From contig OW818666.1 in NCBI GenBank assembly GCA_942493035.1, forward strand, positions 3,658,001 through 3,722,000: a stretch of DNA of 64,000 nucleotides, read 5' to 3'. Shown here in pieces: positions 27,139 through 36,977 of this stretch (its first letter is position 1; each line of letters opens with the position of its first letter). The translations under genes were made by a program, and so were the position numbers. The stretch is from WRGT01 sp942493035 (GTDB lineage: Bacteria > Spirochaetota > UBA4802 > UBA5550). Under the pieces are notes generated by a model. It saw nothing but the letters and a program-made list of their open reading frames with translations. It was not told the DNA's origin and did not search any database.

Positions 27139-28434
27139 ATGAAAAAAATAATTTCGTTAATTTTAATCTTATCCATGCTGAATATAAGCTGCTCATCCCT
27201 TAATACAAAAAGCACATATTACTTCTCATCATCATCTCTTATTTCTGCCGATATCGACAGCGCCATAAAGTCTCTCCCCGATGGAGAGGGTAAGACTTTT
27301 ATTACAATAATGGAACGGACATATCTGAATCTTTTAAAAGGTAATCCCGATATAGAAAACCTTTCTGATTACGCCATTAACATTGATAAGCAGATACGCT
27401 ACAAAGTCTCCCGTGAGGCTAAATCTTTCTTCTTTGTGGAAACACCCGAGGGATACTACGCTTCCGAACATGAAGTAATATGGATGCATTTTATGCTCAG
27501 CTGGGGATATTCTCTACGTGGCGACTTCGACAAAGCCCGTGTTGAGGTAAATAAATCTGCTGTTCTCTTAAGCAATAAATTCAGTGATGAGGGAAGATTC
27601 GATGATGCTTTCATGCGTGTAATCTGCGGTGTATTGTGGAATATGTGCGGCGAGTGGGACCACGCACGCACCGATTTCAGACGGGCGCTTATATTAAATC
27701 CGTCAATGAAGTGGATCAGGGAACTTATCAATATGGAAACTCCCCCTGAAAATCTCACTCTAATTCTCGGCGGTATCGGATACCAGCCTTACTGGAATCC
27801 GAAAGGTAACGGATTTATTCGAGGATATAGAGATGTGGATTTCAAAGCTATGGGAAATAAATCAAACCTCACACTGGCTGCCCCTGGAAATATTAATCTC
27901 AATCTGTTTATAACACCTGATGCATCGGGTTGGTATGCAAGACATAAAAAACGTAACAACGAAATTTCTGATACAATTGATGATGTTAAGTATGCAGAAA
28001 AATTCAGTCTGAGTTCTGCAAAAATGTCTACACGTATTCTTCTTGGTATTGCCGGAGGTTTACTGATTTTTACTCTAATTGGAGCGGCCGGACTTGGCGT
28101 TGTTGTACTGGGCATATATGCTGAATCGGGAGAGATCATCGGGCTCGGAGCCGGTGTAGTAGGAGCTGGAGGCTATACAGGATATAATTTCGCGAGCAGC
28201 AATATTAAAGATGCATCTGCTGATTACAAAAAAGAGATGAATCCATCGGATAAATACAGGTATGTCCGGTTTCTCCCTGAATACTCATGGCTTGGATGGA
28301 GCAATAAGGATTTAACCGTACCACTTACAGTCAACTCCGGAAACAATACATCAACAATATACAATACGACAGTGATAACAAATAACGGTAATAAAACAAT
28401 TATAGGGTACTATCCCGATGCGGAGATAAAATAG
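27139..28434 (+). CDS. lipoprotein with TPR-like region and glycine-rich hydrophobic segment
   Basis: The signal peptide and lipobox (LNISC) cover about the first 19 residues. A TPR-like helical part follows (about 115-190, WGYSLRGDFDKARVEVNKS and WDHARTDFRRALILNP). Near 300-350 lies a long glycine-rich hydrophobic stretch that could cross or insert into a membrane. The C-terminus is asparagine/threonine-rich. The ATG at 27139 has AAAGGA upstream; the longer frame from 27040 has neither signal peptide nor ribosome site. It recalls the poorly known COG3014 lipoproteins. I give no function. The 26883-27138 gap is AT-rich with nothing supported. Confidence 0.75.
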   Translation: MKKIISLILILSMLNISCSSLNTKSTYYFSSSSLISADIDSAIKSLPDGEGKTFITIMERTYLNLLKGNPDIENLSDYAINIDKQIRYKVSREAKSFFFVETPEGYYASEHEVIWMHFMLSWGYSLRGDFDKARVEVNKSAVLLSNKFSDEGRFDDAFMRVICGVLWNMCGEWDHARTDFRRALILNPSMKWIRELINMETPPENLTLILGGIGYQPYWNPKGNGFIRGYRDVDFKAMGNKSNLTLAAPGNINLNLFITPDASGWYARHKKRNNEISDTIDDVKYAEKFSLSSAKMSTRILLGIAGGLLIFTLIGAAGLGVVVLGIYAESGEIIGLGAGVVGAGGYTGYNFASSNIKDASADYKKEMNPSDKYRYVRFLPEYSWLGWSNKDLTVPLTVNSGNNTSTIYNTTVITNNGNKTIIGYYPDAEIK

Positions 28435-28592
28435 TTATTCTCATGAAAAATATCTCTCGCCGCCTTCGGCTTAAGCATTACCCATATCTATTATTTTTAT
28501 TGTAAATCAGCCCGCAAAAACCCCGCACCCCGGTCATTGGCAAAACAATGTTGATTAAAACTAATCCTTTTAATAGAGAATTTCATATTGAA

Positions 28593-28620
28593 GTCCCCCT
28601 CCGGGGGATTTAGGGGGCTG
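28593..28620. repeat. short GC-rich hairpin repeat, family 3, copy A
   Basis: GTCCCCCTCCGGGGG followed by ATTTAGGGGGC gives overlapping G/C arms. A related string lies at 52747-52769 after pnp. It sits just downstream of the DUF2156 gene and may end that operon. Confidence 0.45.
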
Positions 28621-28659
28621 CACAAAAAGATATTGGTAATGAAGTTCATTGCTTTAGAA

Positions 28660-29550
28660 TCAGATTTTTTTGCATATGACATTATACTTATGAAGAATTT
28701 TATCCGGCATCCACGAAAGTTTGGCTTCCCTTAATGTCTCTATACCTAAATCCTCGCATCTGTTAATATAGTCTACTCCTGAAAATTCGTTTTTCGCAAA
28801 CTCCCTTACTGCGTAAAGATACAATCCATGTATCCCCATATCGGCCTTGCCTGCAATAATATAACCGGTATCGTTGTATATTTCCCCGAGAAGAAACGCC
28901 TGAATCTTTCCGTTAAGACGAACAGCACCTCCGATTAATTTCAGCGCGTCATAATTATTTAATAATTTTACTGTCTCAAAGGAATCTGCATCATATCCTT
29001 TCTGTTTCCTCCACAGTTCAAGCAGCTCAAGACATTCCGGAACGTCACAAGCGGTTATCTTCGAATACTGATGGTCAGGAAAATGATTCTCAAATGCCCG
29101 GATTTTTTTTCTGAAACCCTTATAATCACTCCCTTCCATTTTTACAAAATCCGAGATATTATAAATATAATCCGAATAATTCCGGTCATATGTAATAGTA
29201 AAATCATACCCTTCGACTGCCGTTATAACAGGAAGAAAATTTTCATCAACATGAGACACACATAATTCTTCGCCCCTTTCAGAGAACCACTGATAATAGT
29301 AATCCAGAACATCTCCCATTTTATTATCCAGATCACCAAGAGGCATTAATAATGAAGGCGGAAACTCTCCGCCGGTGCAAATTATGCATGCAAGATCTTT
29401 ATAATATGCAATTTCAAGAGAATAAAACTTAGCCCACATGAAAAGTGAGCTGAATGTGTAATCAGATATTTGTGAATGCGCTGCAATATAGTGACAGACA
29501 TATTCATCTCTTTCATTAATATCCACATCATGCAATTCACACACCTGCAT
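28660..29550 (-). CDS. DUF2156 protein (MprF C-terminal-like transferase)
   Basis: The roughly 296-residue soluble protein has the paired GNAT-like layout of DUF2156: YSDYIYNISDF and YKGFRKKIRAF in the middle, then LELWRKQKGYD, RLNGKIQAFLLGEI and the closing INRCEDLGIETLREAKLSWMP. The same domain is the catalytic part of MprF, which moves an amino acid from tRNA to phosphatidylglycerol. Free-standing members have other or unknown substrates. I use the ATG at 29550 with GGAGG upstream; it follows the MFS-fusion stop by 4 nt. It is the last gene of the cyclase/MFS operon. Confidence 0.8.
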   Translation of the reverse strand: MQVCELHDVDINERDEYVCHYIAAHSQISDYTFSSLFMWAKFYSLEIAYYKDLACIICTGGEFPPSLLMPLGDLDNKMGDVLDYYYQWFSERGEELCVSHVDENFLPVITAVEGYDFTITYDRNYSDYIYNISDFVKMEGSDYKGFRKKIRAFENHFPDHQYSKITACDVPECLELLELWRKQKGYDADSFETVKLLNNYDALKLIGGAVRLNGKIQAFLLGEIYNDTGYIIAGKADMGIHGLYLYAVREFAKNEFSGVDYINRCEDLGIETLREAKLSWMPDKILHKYNVICKKI

Positions 29551-29554
29551 ACTG

Positions 29555-32500
29555 TTAAGCCTCCGCTCCGGTTGAATATATTTTATGCATAACAAAATAT
29601 AGAGCCGCAAGAATAATCATTGATACCGCAATAACCATCATACCCGGCTGCTGACCAAGAAGCATTGCAGCTCCGAAAATCAATGGTCCTGCAGCCATCC
29701 CCATATTCGTCATAAATTCATTAACTGCAAGCGCCTTTTCAACACCATACTCATTAACTTCACTTATTTTATCAGTATAAAAAACATAAACAGCTCCGTT
29801 ACCGTATCCTTCACTTATACCCATAATAAAAATAGTTACAAGAGCGCCGCCTATGCTCCCCGTAAAAGCAAATATCAGAAGACTGAAAGACCACATAACT
29901 ATGCTCGATATCATAGTCCATTTTAATCCGATCTTCTTTATGCTGAAAGAGTAAAGCATCGGCCCGAGGTAAAACATCGCCATCCCGTTTAAAATAAATG
30001 AACGGCCGACATCCGTACTGCTGAAACCTGCGCCTTCCGCCACGATAAGGAATGTGTACTGAAGAAACATATATGCAACAGCGTTTGGGATGCAGATTAG
30101 AATGAAAAATCCCCATACATTCGGCTTTGATAAAAATGACCAGAGAGTCATACCGCCTTTTTTTATTTCAGCCGGAGTTTTAATCTTAACTGCTCTATCA
30201 CTCTCGGTCCGTTCTATGACAAAAAGTATAAATAAAATAACCACCGGAATTATAACTGATGAAGCAAAAAATACTGCCCTGTATGAAATATGGTCGGCAA
30301 TAGCTCCACCGACAACAACACCAACATTTATTCCCACAACAACACCGGCAATAAGATTCGAATATGCGTATCCTCTCTTTGCTGTATCATTTTCAGTATT
30401 TATAAAACCCCTCGCCGCCATCTGAAGCAGCCCTCTTCCGATTCCGGTAAAGAACATCATCAGAGTAAACATTACAAAAGTCTGTGCAAGCCCTGTCAGA
30501 AAAAGACCGGCAGCAGCCATGGTAAGTCCTATTACAAACATTTTTCTCCACTTGAATTTAGGAAGAACAAGACCCGCAATAACCGTACCAAGTACAATCC
30601 CGGAGGTTGCCATGGTAATTGGAAAAGCACTTGCCATGACGGGACTCATCCCCATAATACTTTTACCATCAAGCAGCTTCATCGCATAGACAGGAATAAA
30701 TCCAAGCGGCAGACTGAATATAAATTCATACAGAAATCCCAGGAATCTGGAAAAATCTACACGGTCGTATGGAGATTTAGGATTTATTTTATTCCGTTTT
30801 TTACTCCAAAGAACATTCGACAGCAGTGAAATCTCTATAAATATCATCAGCACCAGAATAATAGCCGTTATAACCTCAATTACAACATTCTTTCTTACAG
30901 TGCTGTTCTCCTTATTAAACGCGTAAAAGTTTTTTCCTATCTCAATAACAGCAACATTCTTACCATTGGAATCCCTTATGGGACCTACAGAGTATATCCA
31001 GTCTCCAGTTGAATCCTGAAACTTTTCTGTATAAATCTCACCGGTATTCATTGAGTCGAGATATATGTTTTCCTCTTCACTCTTTAACCAGTCATATGTC
31101 TGGTAGGGGAGATATGAATCATTCTGAGTCATTACTATAGCAAGCTCTCCGCCGTAATTCTTATATATGACAAAATAAAATTCAGAGTCCTTCAGATCAT
31201 GATAACCTCCGAAAACCTTTACCATCTTATCCCTGAATTCTCTATAGTCGCGATTGTAGTAATCAGACTGTTTGTTCATAATAAGATTTAATCTGTCGCC
31301 ATCAATGGTCTGGCTCAGACTCATTGTTAATCCTCTGATCCTGCTCTCCGTTTCAGCAATATATCTTTTGTCAAAATTCGGCATAAGAACATTAACCGCG
31401 ATTACCATTGTTATAATCATAATTGTTATAATACCGGTAATGGTCGTCATCTGTCTCGGAATTACCCTTTCAATCCCGTGTACATAGAAATCCCGTGCAA
31501 TCATAAGAATTGAAACCAGAGCTGCAGCAAGTGCTATAAAAAAAGTTATATGCCACGCATACGCTCTGTTCGAAAAAACTGCACCTGAATCAGCGGATAG
31601 TATTTTCCCTGAATTATCCGCTTCAATAATATAAGAACCGTTAGTAAGACATATATTTCCTGAACTTAGCAGAAATCTGAAAAACATCTCCGCACTCTCT
31701 TTAGTAAAAGAGGAAATATCATCTGCATTTAAAAGATCTTTCCTTGTACCGTTTTCTGTCATGGAAAAAATAACAGAATGAGTAGAATCAAGAATAAGCA
31801 GATGTCCCTTATCCGTCATCTGTACAAATCCGGGAACAGTAAGTTCTCCTGGTTTTTTACCCTCAGCTACTGTTCCAAAACTATCACCGCTGTAAACTTT
31901 CTCTTTTACCCCGTCAGCAACTCTAAAGACTTCACCCTGCTTGGTTACATAGGCGTAATTCCTGGAATCAGCAACATCAATAGATGCTATTACGGACATT
32001 GCATCCGGTATTTCAAAGAGCACCTTCTCATCAACAGCAGACTCTTTATCGGTCGTATTACAGGTGCTGAATAAAACTTTTGCTCCATCATACCTGATCC
32101 ATGAAAGAACCTTATTTCTATATTTCAGATTTGAAATGCTCCAGTTAATAACAAGAAGACTATCCGGCTTGTCATATTTGTGCTGAAATATTTTCCCGAC
32201 TTTTTCGCCGGAACTATTAAACTTCACAATATACTCTTCAGTGGTGAAGAGTCCTTTCAGATCCTGAACATAATTATGTACGTAAACATTATTTTCTTCA
32301 TCAACCGCTATACTCTGCATACAGTCAGGACCTGCATCACGTCCGGTTTCAGAGTGTATTATGTACTGTGATTCACCATCTTTATTAATCTGTATTAAAC
32401 GCTGCTTGCCGCTATCAATCACATACCTGTTTCCATCAGCGGATCTGACAAACTGATATGGAGATGAAAACTCAAGTTTACTATCCAGAGGATTAAGTTT

Positions 32501-32578
32501 AAAATCATCAGCATTGTTAAATATATAGAAGACAGATAAAATCAATAGAGAAATAAAAATCCAGAATCTTTTCGGCAT
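29555..32578 (-). CDS. sensor-MFS fusion: beta-propeller, two helices, extracytoplasmic sensor, MFS transporter
   Basis: A 1007-residue protein with an order of domains I have not met in a transporter. Helix 1 (about 5-20) is followed by a beta-propeller-like region (about 35-325) of repeated strands such as YVIDSGKQRLIQINKDG and LLILDSTHSVIFSM. Two helices (344-361, 379-398) lead to a Cache-like sensor (about 400-555, with FRDKM and DSNGKNVAVIEIG). Another helix (563-588) joins about twelve MFS helices (from 610). The first 590 residues match the receptor part of the cyclase gene immediately upstream, so one arose by duplication. The ATG at 32578 has AAGGAG at 7-nt spacing and lies 4 nt after the cyclase stop. 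Confidence 0.82.
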   Translation of the reverse strand: MPKRFWIFISLLILSVFYIFNNADDFKLNPLDSKLEFSSPYQFVRSADGNRYVIDSGKQRLIQINKDGESQYIIHSETGRDAGPDCMQSIAVDEENNVYVHNYVQDLKGLFTTEEYIVKFNSSGEKVGKIFQHKYDKPDSLLVINWSISNLKYRNKVLSWIRYDGAKVLFSTCNTTDKESAVDEKVLFEIPDAMSVIASIDVADSRNYAYVTKQGEVFRVADGVKEKVYSGDSFGTVAEGKKPGELTVPGFVQMTDKGHLLILDSTHSVIFSMTENGTRKDLLNADDISSFTKESAEMFFRFLLSSGNICLTNGSYIIEADNSGKILSADSGAVFSNRAYAWHITFFIALAAALVSILMIARDFYVHGIERVIPRQMTTITGIITIMIITMVIAVNVLMPNFDKRYIAETESRIRGLTMSLSQTIDGDRLNLIMNKQSDYYNRDYREFRDKMVKVFGGYHDLKDSEFYFVIYKNYGGELAIVMTQNDSYLPYQTYDWLKSEEENIYLDSMNTGEIYTEKFQDSTGDWIYSVGPIRDSNGKNVAVIEIGKNFYAFNKENSTVRKNVVIEVITAIILVLMIFIEISLLSNVLWSKKRNKINPKSPYDRVDFSRFLGFLYEFIFSLPLGFIPVYAMKLLDGKSIMGMSPVMASAFPITMATSGIVLGTVIAGLVLPKFKWRKMFVIGLTMAAAGLFLTGLAQTFVMFTLMMFFTGIGRGLLQMAARGFINTENDTAKRGYAYSNLIAGVVVGINVGVVVGGAIADHISYRAVFFASSVIIPVVILFILFVIERTESDRAVKIKTPAEIKKGGMTLWSFLSKPNVWGFFILICIPNAVAYMFLQYTFLIVAEGAGFSSTDVGRSFILNGMAMFYLGPMLYSFSIKKIGLKWTMISSIVMWSFSLLIFAFTGSIGGALVTIFIMGISEGYGNGAVYVFYTDKISEVNEYGVEKALAVNEFMTNMGMAAGPLIFGAAMLLGQQPGMMVIAVSMIILAALYFVMHKIYSTGAEA

Positions 32579-32582
32579 TGTG

Positions 32583-35345
32583 TTACTCCTTGCTGTCAAA
32601 TATAAACATCCTTCCGGTTGTTGCGTTATCCCTTAAAGCCTCACGGCACATTTCAAGATACATCAAAGCTGTTCCATCATTCGTGTCAGACGCTATTACC
32701 TCTTCAAACCATGCCACAGCATGATCGTAATTTCCCTTATGGTATGCCTTTATCGCAGACTCAAAAGGTTCCCTTGTTCTCATCCTTCCCTGTTTAATAT
32801 CGTCACTTAGACAATCCAGAATCTCAAAAATTCCGACAGGCTCATTTTTTCCTTTAACCTGTACATTACCCAGGAATCTATAGTTATATTTTTCCGTTTC
32901 AATCATAGAATTCAGAGTACTCTTGCTTATAAGTATTCCGGTTGTATATCTTTTAGTAAGGGACTCTATCCTGGATGCAATATTAACAGTGTCCGAGATT
33001 ACAGTTGAAGACATCCTCTCCTCCTCTCCGACTATACCAAGCATTACCGGTCCTGTAAAAATTCCTATTCCGATTGAAATAGGCTCTCTCCCTACATTTA
33101 TCATTGTATCAGGATTAATACATGTCTTTCTATACATAGAAATTGCGGCGTCAACTGCATCATTCGCGCTGGGGAAAAGAGCCATAATTGCATCCCCGAT
33201 ATATTTATCTATAAATCCGCCATGCGTCCTGATCTCAGGTCCGGCAAGAGAGAGAAAACGATTTACAAATTCAAAATTCTCTTTAGGGGTAATGGATTCA
33301 CTGTGAGATGTAAATGATCTTATATCTGAAAACATGACACTCATAAAACTCTGAGCATGATCCCCAAGCTTCAGTCCTGTAATACTTTTGATCTTTAGAT
33401 ATTCCATAAACTGGTATGGCATAAATTTAAAATAGACTTTATTAATCTCAGAAATTTCATCTATATAATTTCTGATCGAAGTGGCCATTTTATTAAATCC
33501 GTCACCAAGATCCTGAACCTCATCTCTTGTCTTTATATTAACCTGGGTCTCCCACGAACCATTTGCAATCTGCTGAACACCGGTCCGGAGACTTCTGATC
33601 GCGGATATCATAAAATATGAAACAATTATAATTGCCAGAACGATAAAAATTATTGAAATAAACATAACTTTCATTATCCTGTAAAAAAATATTTTTTCAT
33701 AGTTTCTGTAGTTATAAAGATCGGCACCAATTTCAACAATGGCTACAATTTCACCTTTTGAATTACGGAGCGGTGCATTACCGAATAACCACATCCCCTC
33801 CTGATCCTCGGAAAAATCAGTAACAATTCCCCCTGCCATAACAGTATCAACATAACTCTCCCCCGGATTATATTCATACGGCCAGTAAATCTGGGTTGAA
33901 TCATCATAATCAATCATCATATACTGCCATTTTCCTATTCTGCGGTGAATAAGAATGTAGAACGGAGCGTTCCATTCATCCCTGTTATAGTTCAGAACAC
34001 CATGGAGTTTATCCCTGAGAGCCATATATTTATCGCTCATAAAATCGTGCGGATCAGTAATAGATTCAACTATGTCTCCATTAAATTCATTTGGTGCAAG
34101 ATTAAGAAGAGTATTAAGTCTGCTCACCATTTCGCGTTTGATTCTTGCCGAATAATCCCTCTGTATATACCAGCTGGAAAAAACCATCACTGCTATAACA
34201 AGCGGAATATAAACAACAATCTGTTTTATAATTAGAGGTATCCGCCTGTTGAGAGTATATTTATATATCTGAAATAATAGTACAAGAAAAGATATCAGCA
34301 GAGCAGCCATAGCAGCCCACCATGAAAAATGGAGAGCAATATCTTTCGGTTTATATCTGAGATTGGAACTAAAAATAATGTTTTTACCAGCTTCATTATA
34401 TACTACCGAGTTTCCCAGTACTGCTACAACAGTATTATCGCTGAAGGCTTTCATATTTATAATCCGTTCTTCAAACGGATTTAGGTTAAGACCTTCAAGG
34501 TCCGATGATTTAATCCACTCTTTAGCCTTTCCGGTCTCATCTAATCTTACAATAGTCCGCTTCTCCAGATCGCTGAATACAACAGTACTCCCTGAAATGA
34601 CCGAAAGGTGACCCGGTACTGATTTTACTCCATTAGGATCCCACTTCCCGTCATAGAGAAGAGTATCTTTTCCGTCATCGGAATGCCTGATAATTTCTCC
34701 TCTCTTTGTAAGTAATACAACTCCGCTTACATCCGAATCTATCCCCTTCACAGGAAATCCGCTCAGTTTACCCTTTAAAATATTCTCCTTCTCAACAATC
34801 CAGCTCCCTTTATGAATCTTAATGCGCTCAATTCCGTCAGGATAAACATAGTATGCCAGAAGTTCTCCGCTTCTCTCATACAGATTTGTAAGCCTCCCCC
34901 ATCTGACCGGAGTGTCATCGGATTCATAAACTTTCTGATAAACTATACGGTCAAAATTTCCGTCAGGATTAAACCGTAAGATCTCCTCCTTCTCTACTGC
35001 ATATCGGTTTAATGAATTAACTATATTTATAACGTATACAAAACCATCACTCCCCCTGTAAACATTGGAGGCATAGAAAAAATTACTGTCGCTCCTCTCC
35101 CCCCCTTTTAATACACCCTGGATGATCCCCTCTTTATTAAAAATTATTACACGGGTTTTCGAATTATCTATTACATAAAATAGTCCGGAGGAATCCTTAG
35201 TTGCGTAAAACGGATTCTTGAGATTCTCACTCAAGACAAAAGGTGTATCGGATTTTAATTTATATCCAAGAATCAGATAACTAAGTGATATTAGCATTAT
35301 TATAACAGTAGTTATTCTCTTCACCAGATTATATTTTTTTTCCAC
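32583..35345 (-). CDS. membrane receptor with HAMP and class III adenylate/guanylate cyclase domain
   Basis: Order: helix 1 (about 12-28), propeller-like strands (about 45-330, FYVIDNSKTRVIIFNKEG), two helices (340-360, 372-391), Cache-like extracytoplasmic sensor (about 395-545, DEWNAPFYILIHRR and NSKGEIVAIVEIGADL), helix (555-580), HAMP (578-631), class III cyclase (about 665-845), short TPR-like tail. The cyclase keeps both metal aspartates (FSDIRSF and KYIGDAIMALF), the substrate lysine before IGDA, and DTVNIASR, so activity is expected and ATP preference is likely. I chose the GTG at 35345, preceded by GGAGG, as in its paralogue; an ATG at 35396 is possible but lies against a MITE-like element and has no ribosome site. 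First gene of a three-gene operon. Confidence 0.88.
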   Translation of the reverse strand: MEKKYNLVKRITTVIIMLISLSYLILGYKLKSDTPFVLSENLKNPFYATKDSSGLFYVIDNSKTRVIIFNKEGIIQGVLKGGERSDSNFFYASNVYRGSDGFVYVINIVNSLNRYAVEKEEILRFNPDGNFDRIVYQKVYESDDTPVRWGRLTNLYERSGELLAYYVYPDGIERIKIHKGSWIVEKENILKGKLSGFPVKGIDSDVSGVVLLTKRGEIIRHSDDGKDTLLYDGKWDPNGVKSVPGHLSVISGSTVVFSDLEKRTIVRLDETGKAKEWIKSSDLEGLNLNPFEERIINMKAFSDNTVVAVLGNSVVYNEAGKNIIFSSNLRYKPKDIALHFSWWAAMAALLISFLVLLFQIYKYTLNRRIPLIIKQIVVYIPLVIAVMVFSSWYIQRDYSARIKREMVSRLNTLLNLAPNEFNGDIVESITDPHDFMSDKYMALRDKLHGVLNYNRDEWNAPFYILIHRRIGKWQYMMIDYDDSTQIYWPYEYNPGESYVDTVMAGGIVTDFSEDQEGMWLFGNAPLRNSKGEIVAIVEIGADLYNYRNYEKIFFYRIMKVMFISIIFIVLAIIIVSYFMISAIRSLRTGVQQIANGSWETQVNIKTRDEVQDLGDGFNKMATSIRNYIDEISEINKVYFKFMPYQFMEYLKIKSITGLKLGDHAQSFMSVMFSDIRSFTSHSESITPKENFEFVNRFLSLAGPEIRTHGGFIDKYIGDAIMALFPSANDAVDAAISMYRKTCINPDTMINVGREPISIGIGIFTGPVMLGIVGEEERMSSTVISDTVNIASRIESLTKRYTTGILISKSTLNSMIETEKYNYRFLGNVQVKGKNEPVGIFEILDCLSDDIKQGRMRTREPFESAIKAYHKGNYDHAVAWFEEVIASDTNDGTALMYLEMCREALRDNATTGRMFIFDSKE

Positions 35346-35396
35346 TTTTCCTCCATGGATTTTTTCTTTTTTTACACTGAAATCTATACTGGACAT

Positions 35397-35493
35397 CAGT
35401 ATTTATTTCTTAACTTTTCTAAAGTAAAAAAGACTTTATTATTCCCGCCGCCGAAGGCTGCGGAAATATATAATTATTTAGGAATAATTACTG
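35397..35493. mobile_element. MITE-like element, copy 4
   Basis: A 97-bp copy. Ends are CAGTATTTATTTCTTAAC and TAGGAATAATTACTG. The central hairpin has changed (CCGCCGCC-GAA-GGCTGCGG, two mismatches), and about 20 bp are missing to its right. Flanking 9-mers ACTGGACAT (35388-35396) and ATTTGACAT (35494-35502) agree at 7 of 9. It lies directly upstream of the cyclase operon. The rest of 35494-35750 is AT-rich with no supported gene. Confidence 0.72.
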
Positions 35494-35750
35494 ATTTGAC
35501 ATTATCACTATATAACATACTCTATTTAGTATAAATACACATTTATTTTATTTGTAAAGGATTTTCATATTTCAATTAGAAAAATTTAAATATCTGCAGA
35601 AAATCTCTTTTTGAATATATATAACAATTGAATCCCTTATAATTTGTTTTTCTTCTTGATTATAAACTCCTTATTAAAATAGTATCAAATCAGTCGGCAC
35701 CACCCGATGTAGTTAATTATAAAACAAATTACCATTTATGAAGGTTTAAA

Positions 35751-36536
35751 ATGATTCTCGACTCACATGTGCATTTTAATATGATACTTGAAGATAAAAA
35801 GATATCAGAAACCGATTTGATCAAATCTCTCAAAGAGAACAATCTGGAATACGCTGTCCAGATATCTGTTGAGGAGAAAGACTTTATCTGGTCCCGCGAC
35901 TTTGCCGGAAGAAATAGCGAAAAAGGTATCTTCTATACACCGGGAATTCACCCGTCATCTCCCACAGAGAATAAAAAATTATCAAATCTTACTGCTTTTG
36001 TTGAACAGGAGATGAGCGGTAAAAACAGCAGGCTTCTTCTGGGCATAGGTGAGTGCGGACTCGATTACTACAGAATGCATCAGTCAAAAGAGATGCAGAT
36101 TCATTCATTCGAAACACAGATAGATATTGCAAAAAAATATAATCTTCCTCTTATCATACATTCAAGAGATGCCATGGACGATACTCTTGAAATTCTTAAA
36201 AATAAAAAATATGGTTACGGAATAATGCACTGCTTTGCGGGAGATTCTTCCGCAGCTAAAAGGGTACTTGATATGGGATTCCTAATATCCTTTGCCGGAA
36301 ACGTAACATACAAAGCAGCAGTTGAACTTCACGATGCCGCTTCTTATGTACCGCTTGACAGAATCCTTCTTGAAACAGACTCACCTTTCCTCACTCCCGT
36401 TCCTTTGAGAGGAAAACCGAATCTCCCTGAATATATAAAACATACATACAAATTCATAGCAGAACATAAAAAAGTTTCACTTACAGAACTTGAAGATTCA
36501 ATAATTGAAAATTTCACATCACTGATAAGAAAATGA
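35751..36536 (+). CDS. TatD-family metal-dependent hydrolase
   Basis: The 261-residue protein shows the TatD DNase pattern: HVHFN (HxH) at residue 6, GECGLDYYR near 102, IIHSRDA near 134, MHCFAGD near 159 and ETDSPFLTP near 209, which together supply the metal ligands. Family members are 3'-5' DNases or related hydrolases in the cytoplasm. The stop overlaps the start of the acetyltransferase gene by 4 bp (ATGA). Confidence 0.95.
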   Translation: MILDSHVHFNMILEDKKISETDLIKSLKENNLEYAVQISVEEKDFIWSRDFAGRNSEKGIFYTPGIHPSSPTENKKLSNLTAFVEQEMSGKNSRLLLGIGECGLDYYRMHQSKEMQIHSFETQIDIAKKYNLPLIIHSRDAMDDTLEILKNKKYGYGIMHCFAGDSSAAKRVLDMGFLISFAGNVTYKAAVELHDAASYVPLDRILLETDSPFLTPVPLRGKPNLPEYIKHTYKFIAEHKKVSLTELEDSIIENFTSLIRK

Positions 36537-36967
36537 AACTTGCAGATAAGGGAATAATTATACGTAAAACGGTTGAGGAAGATCTTCCGCAGATATATTC
36601 AGCCGGAATAAGTGAACCGTCATTCCAGTTTCTCCCGCTTGCATTTAATACGGGAAACCTTGCAGATAGATTTGCATCTGACAAATCAATACTCTATTCA
36701 GCAGTACGGAAGAAAAAAGTTATGGGTTTTATAATCGGTTCGGTAAATGGAACTGAATCAACAATTCACTGGATGATGGTAAAAGAGACTTTCCGTAAAG
36801 CAGGAATAGGAAAAGAGCTCCTGAGGTTATATCTGAATAAATCAGAAAAATTCAGCACAAATGAATTTTTGATTACCGTTTCAGATAATAAAACAGATGC
36901 ATTAGATTTTTTCACCAGTAAAGGATTTACACTGAATAATACATCATTCAGATTAAAAAAAATTTAA
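36533..36967 (+). CDS. GNAT-family N-acetyltransferase
   Basis: A 144-residue GNAT protein. The acetyl-CoA-binding stretch is HWMMVKETFRKAGIGKELL (RxxGIG/A), followed by helix and a late strand FFTSKGFTLNN. It overlaps tatD by 4 bp, so the two are coupled. Its substrate (protein amino group or small amine) cannot be read from the sequence. Confidence 0.88.
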   Translation: MKLADKGIIIRKTVEEDLPQIYSAGISEPSFQFLPLAFNTGNLADRFASDKSILYSAVRKKKVMGFIIGSVNGTESTIHWMMVKETFRKAGIGKELLRLYLNKSEKFSTNEFLITVSDNKTDALDFFTSKGFTLNNTSFRLKKI

Positions 36968-36977
36968 CTCAATTTAT

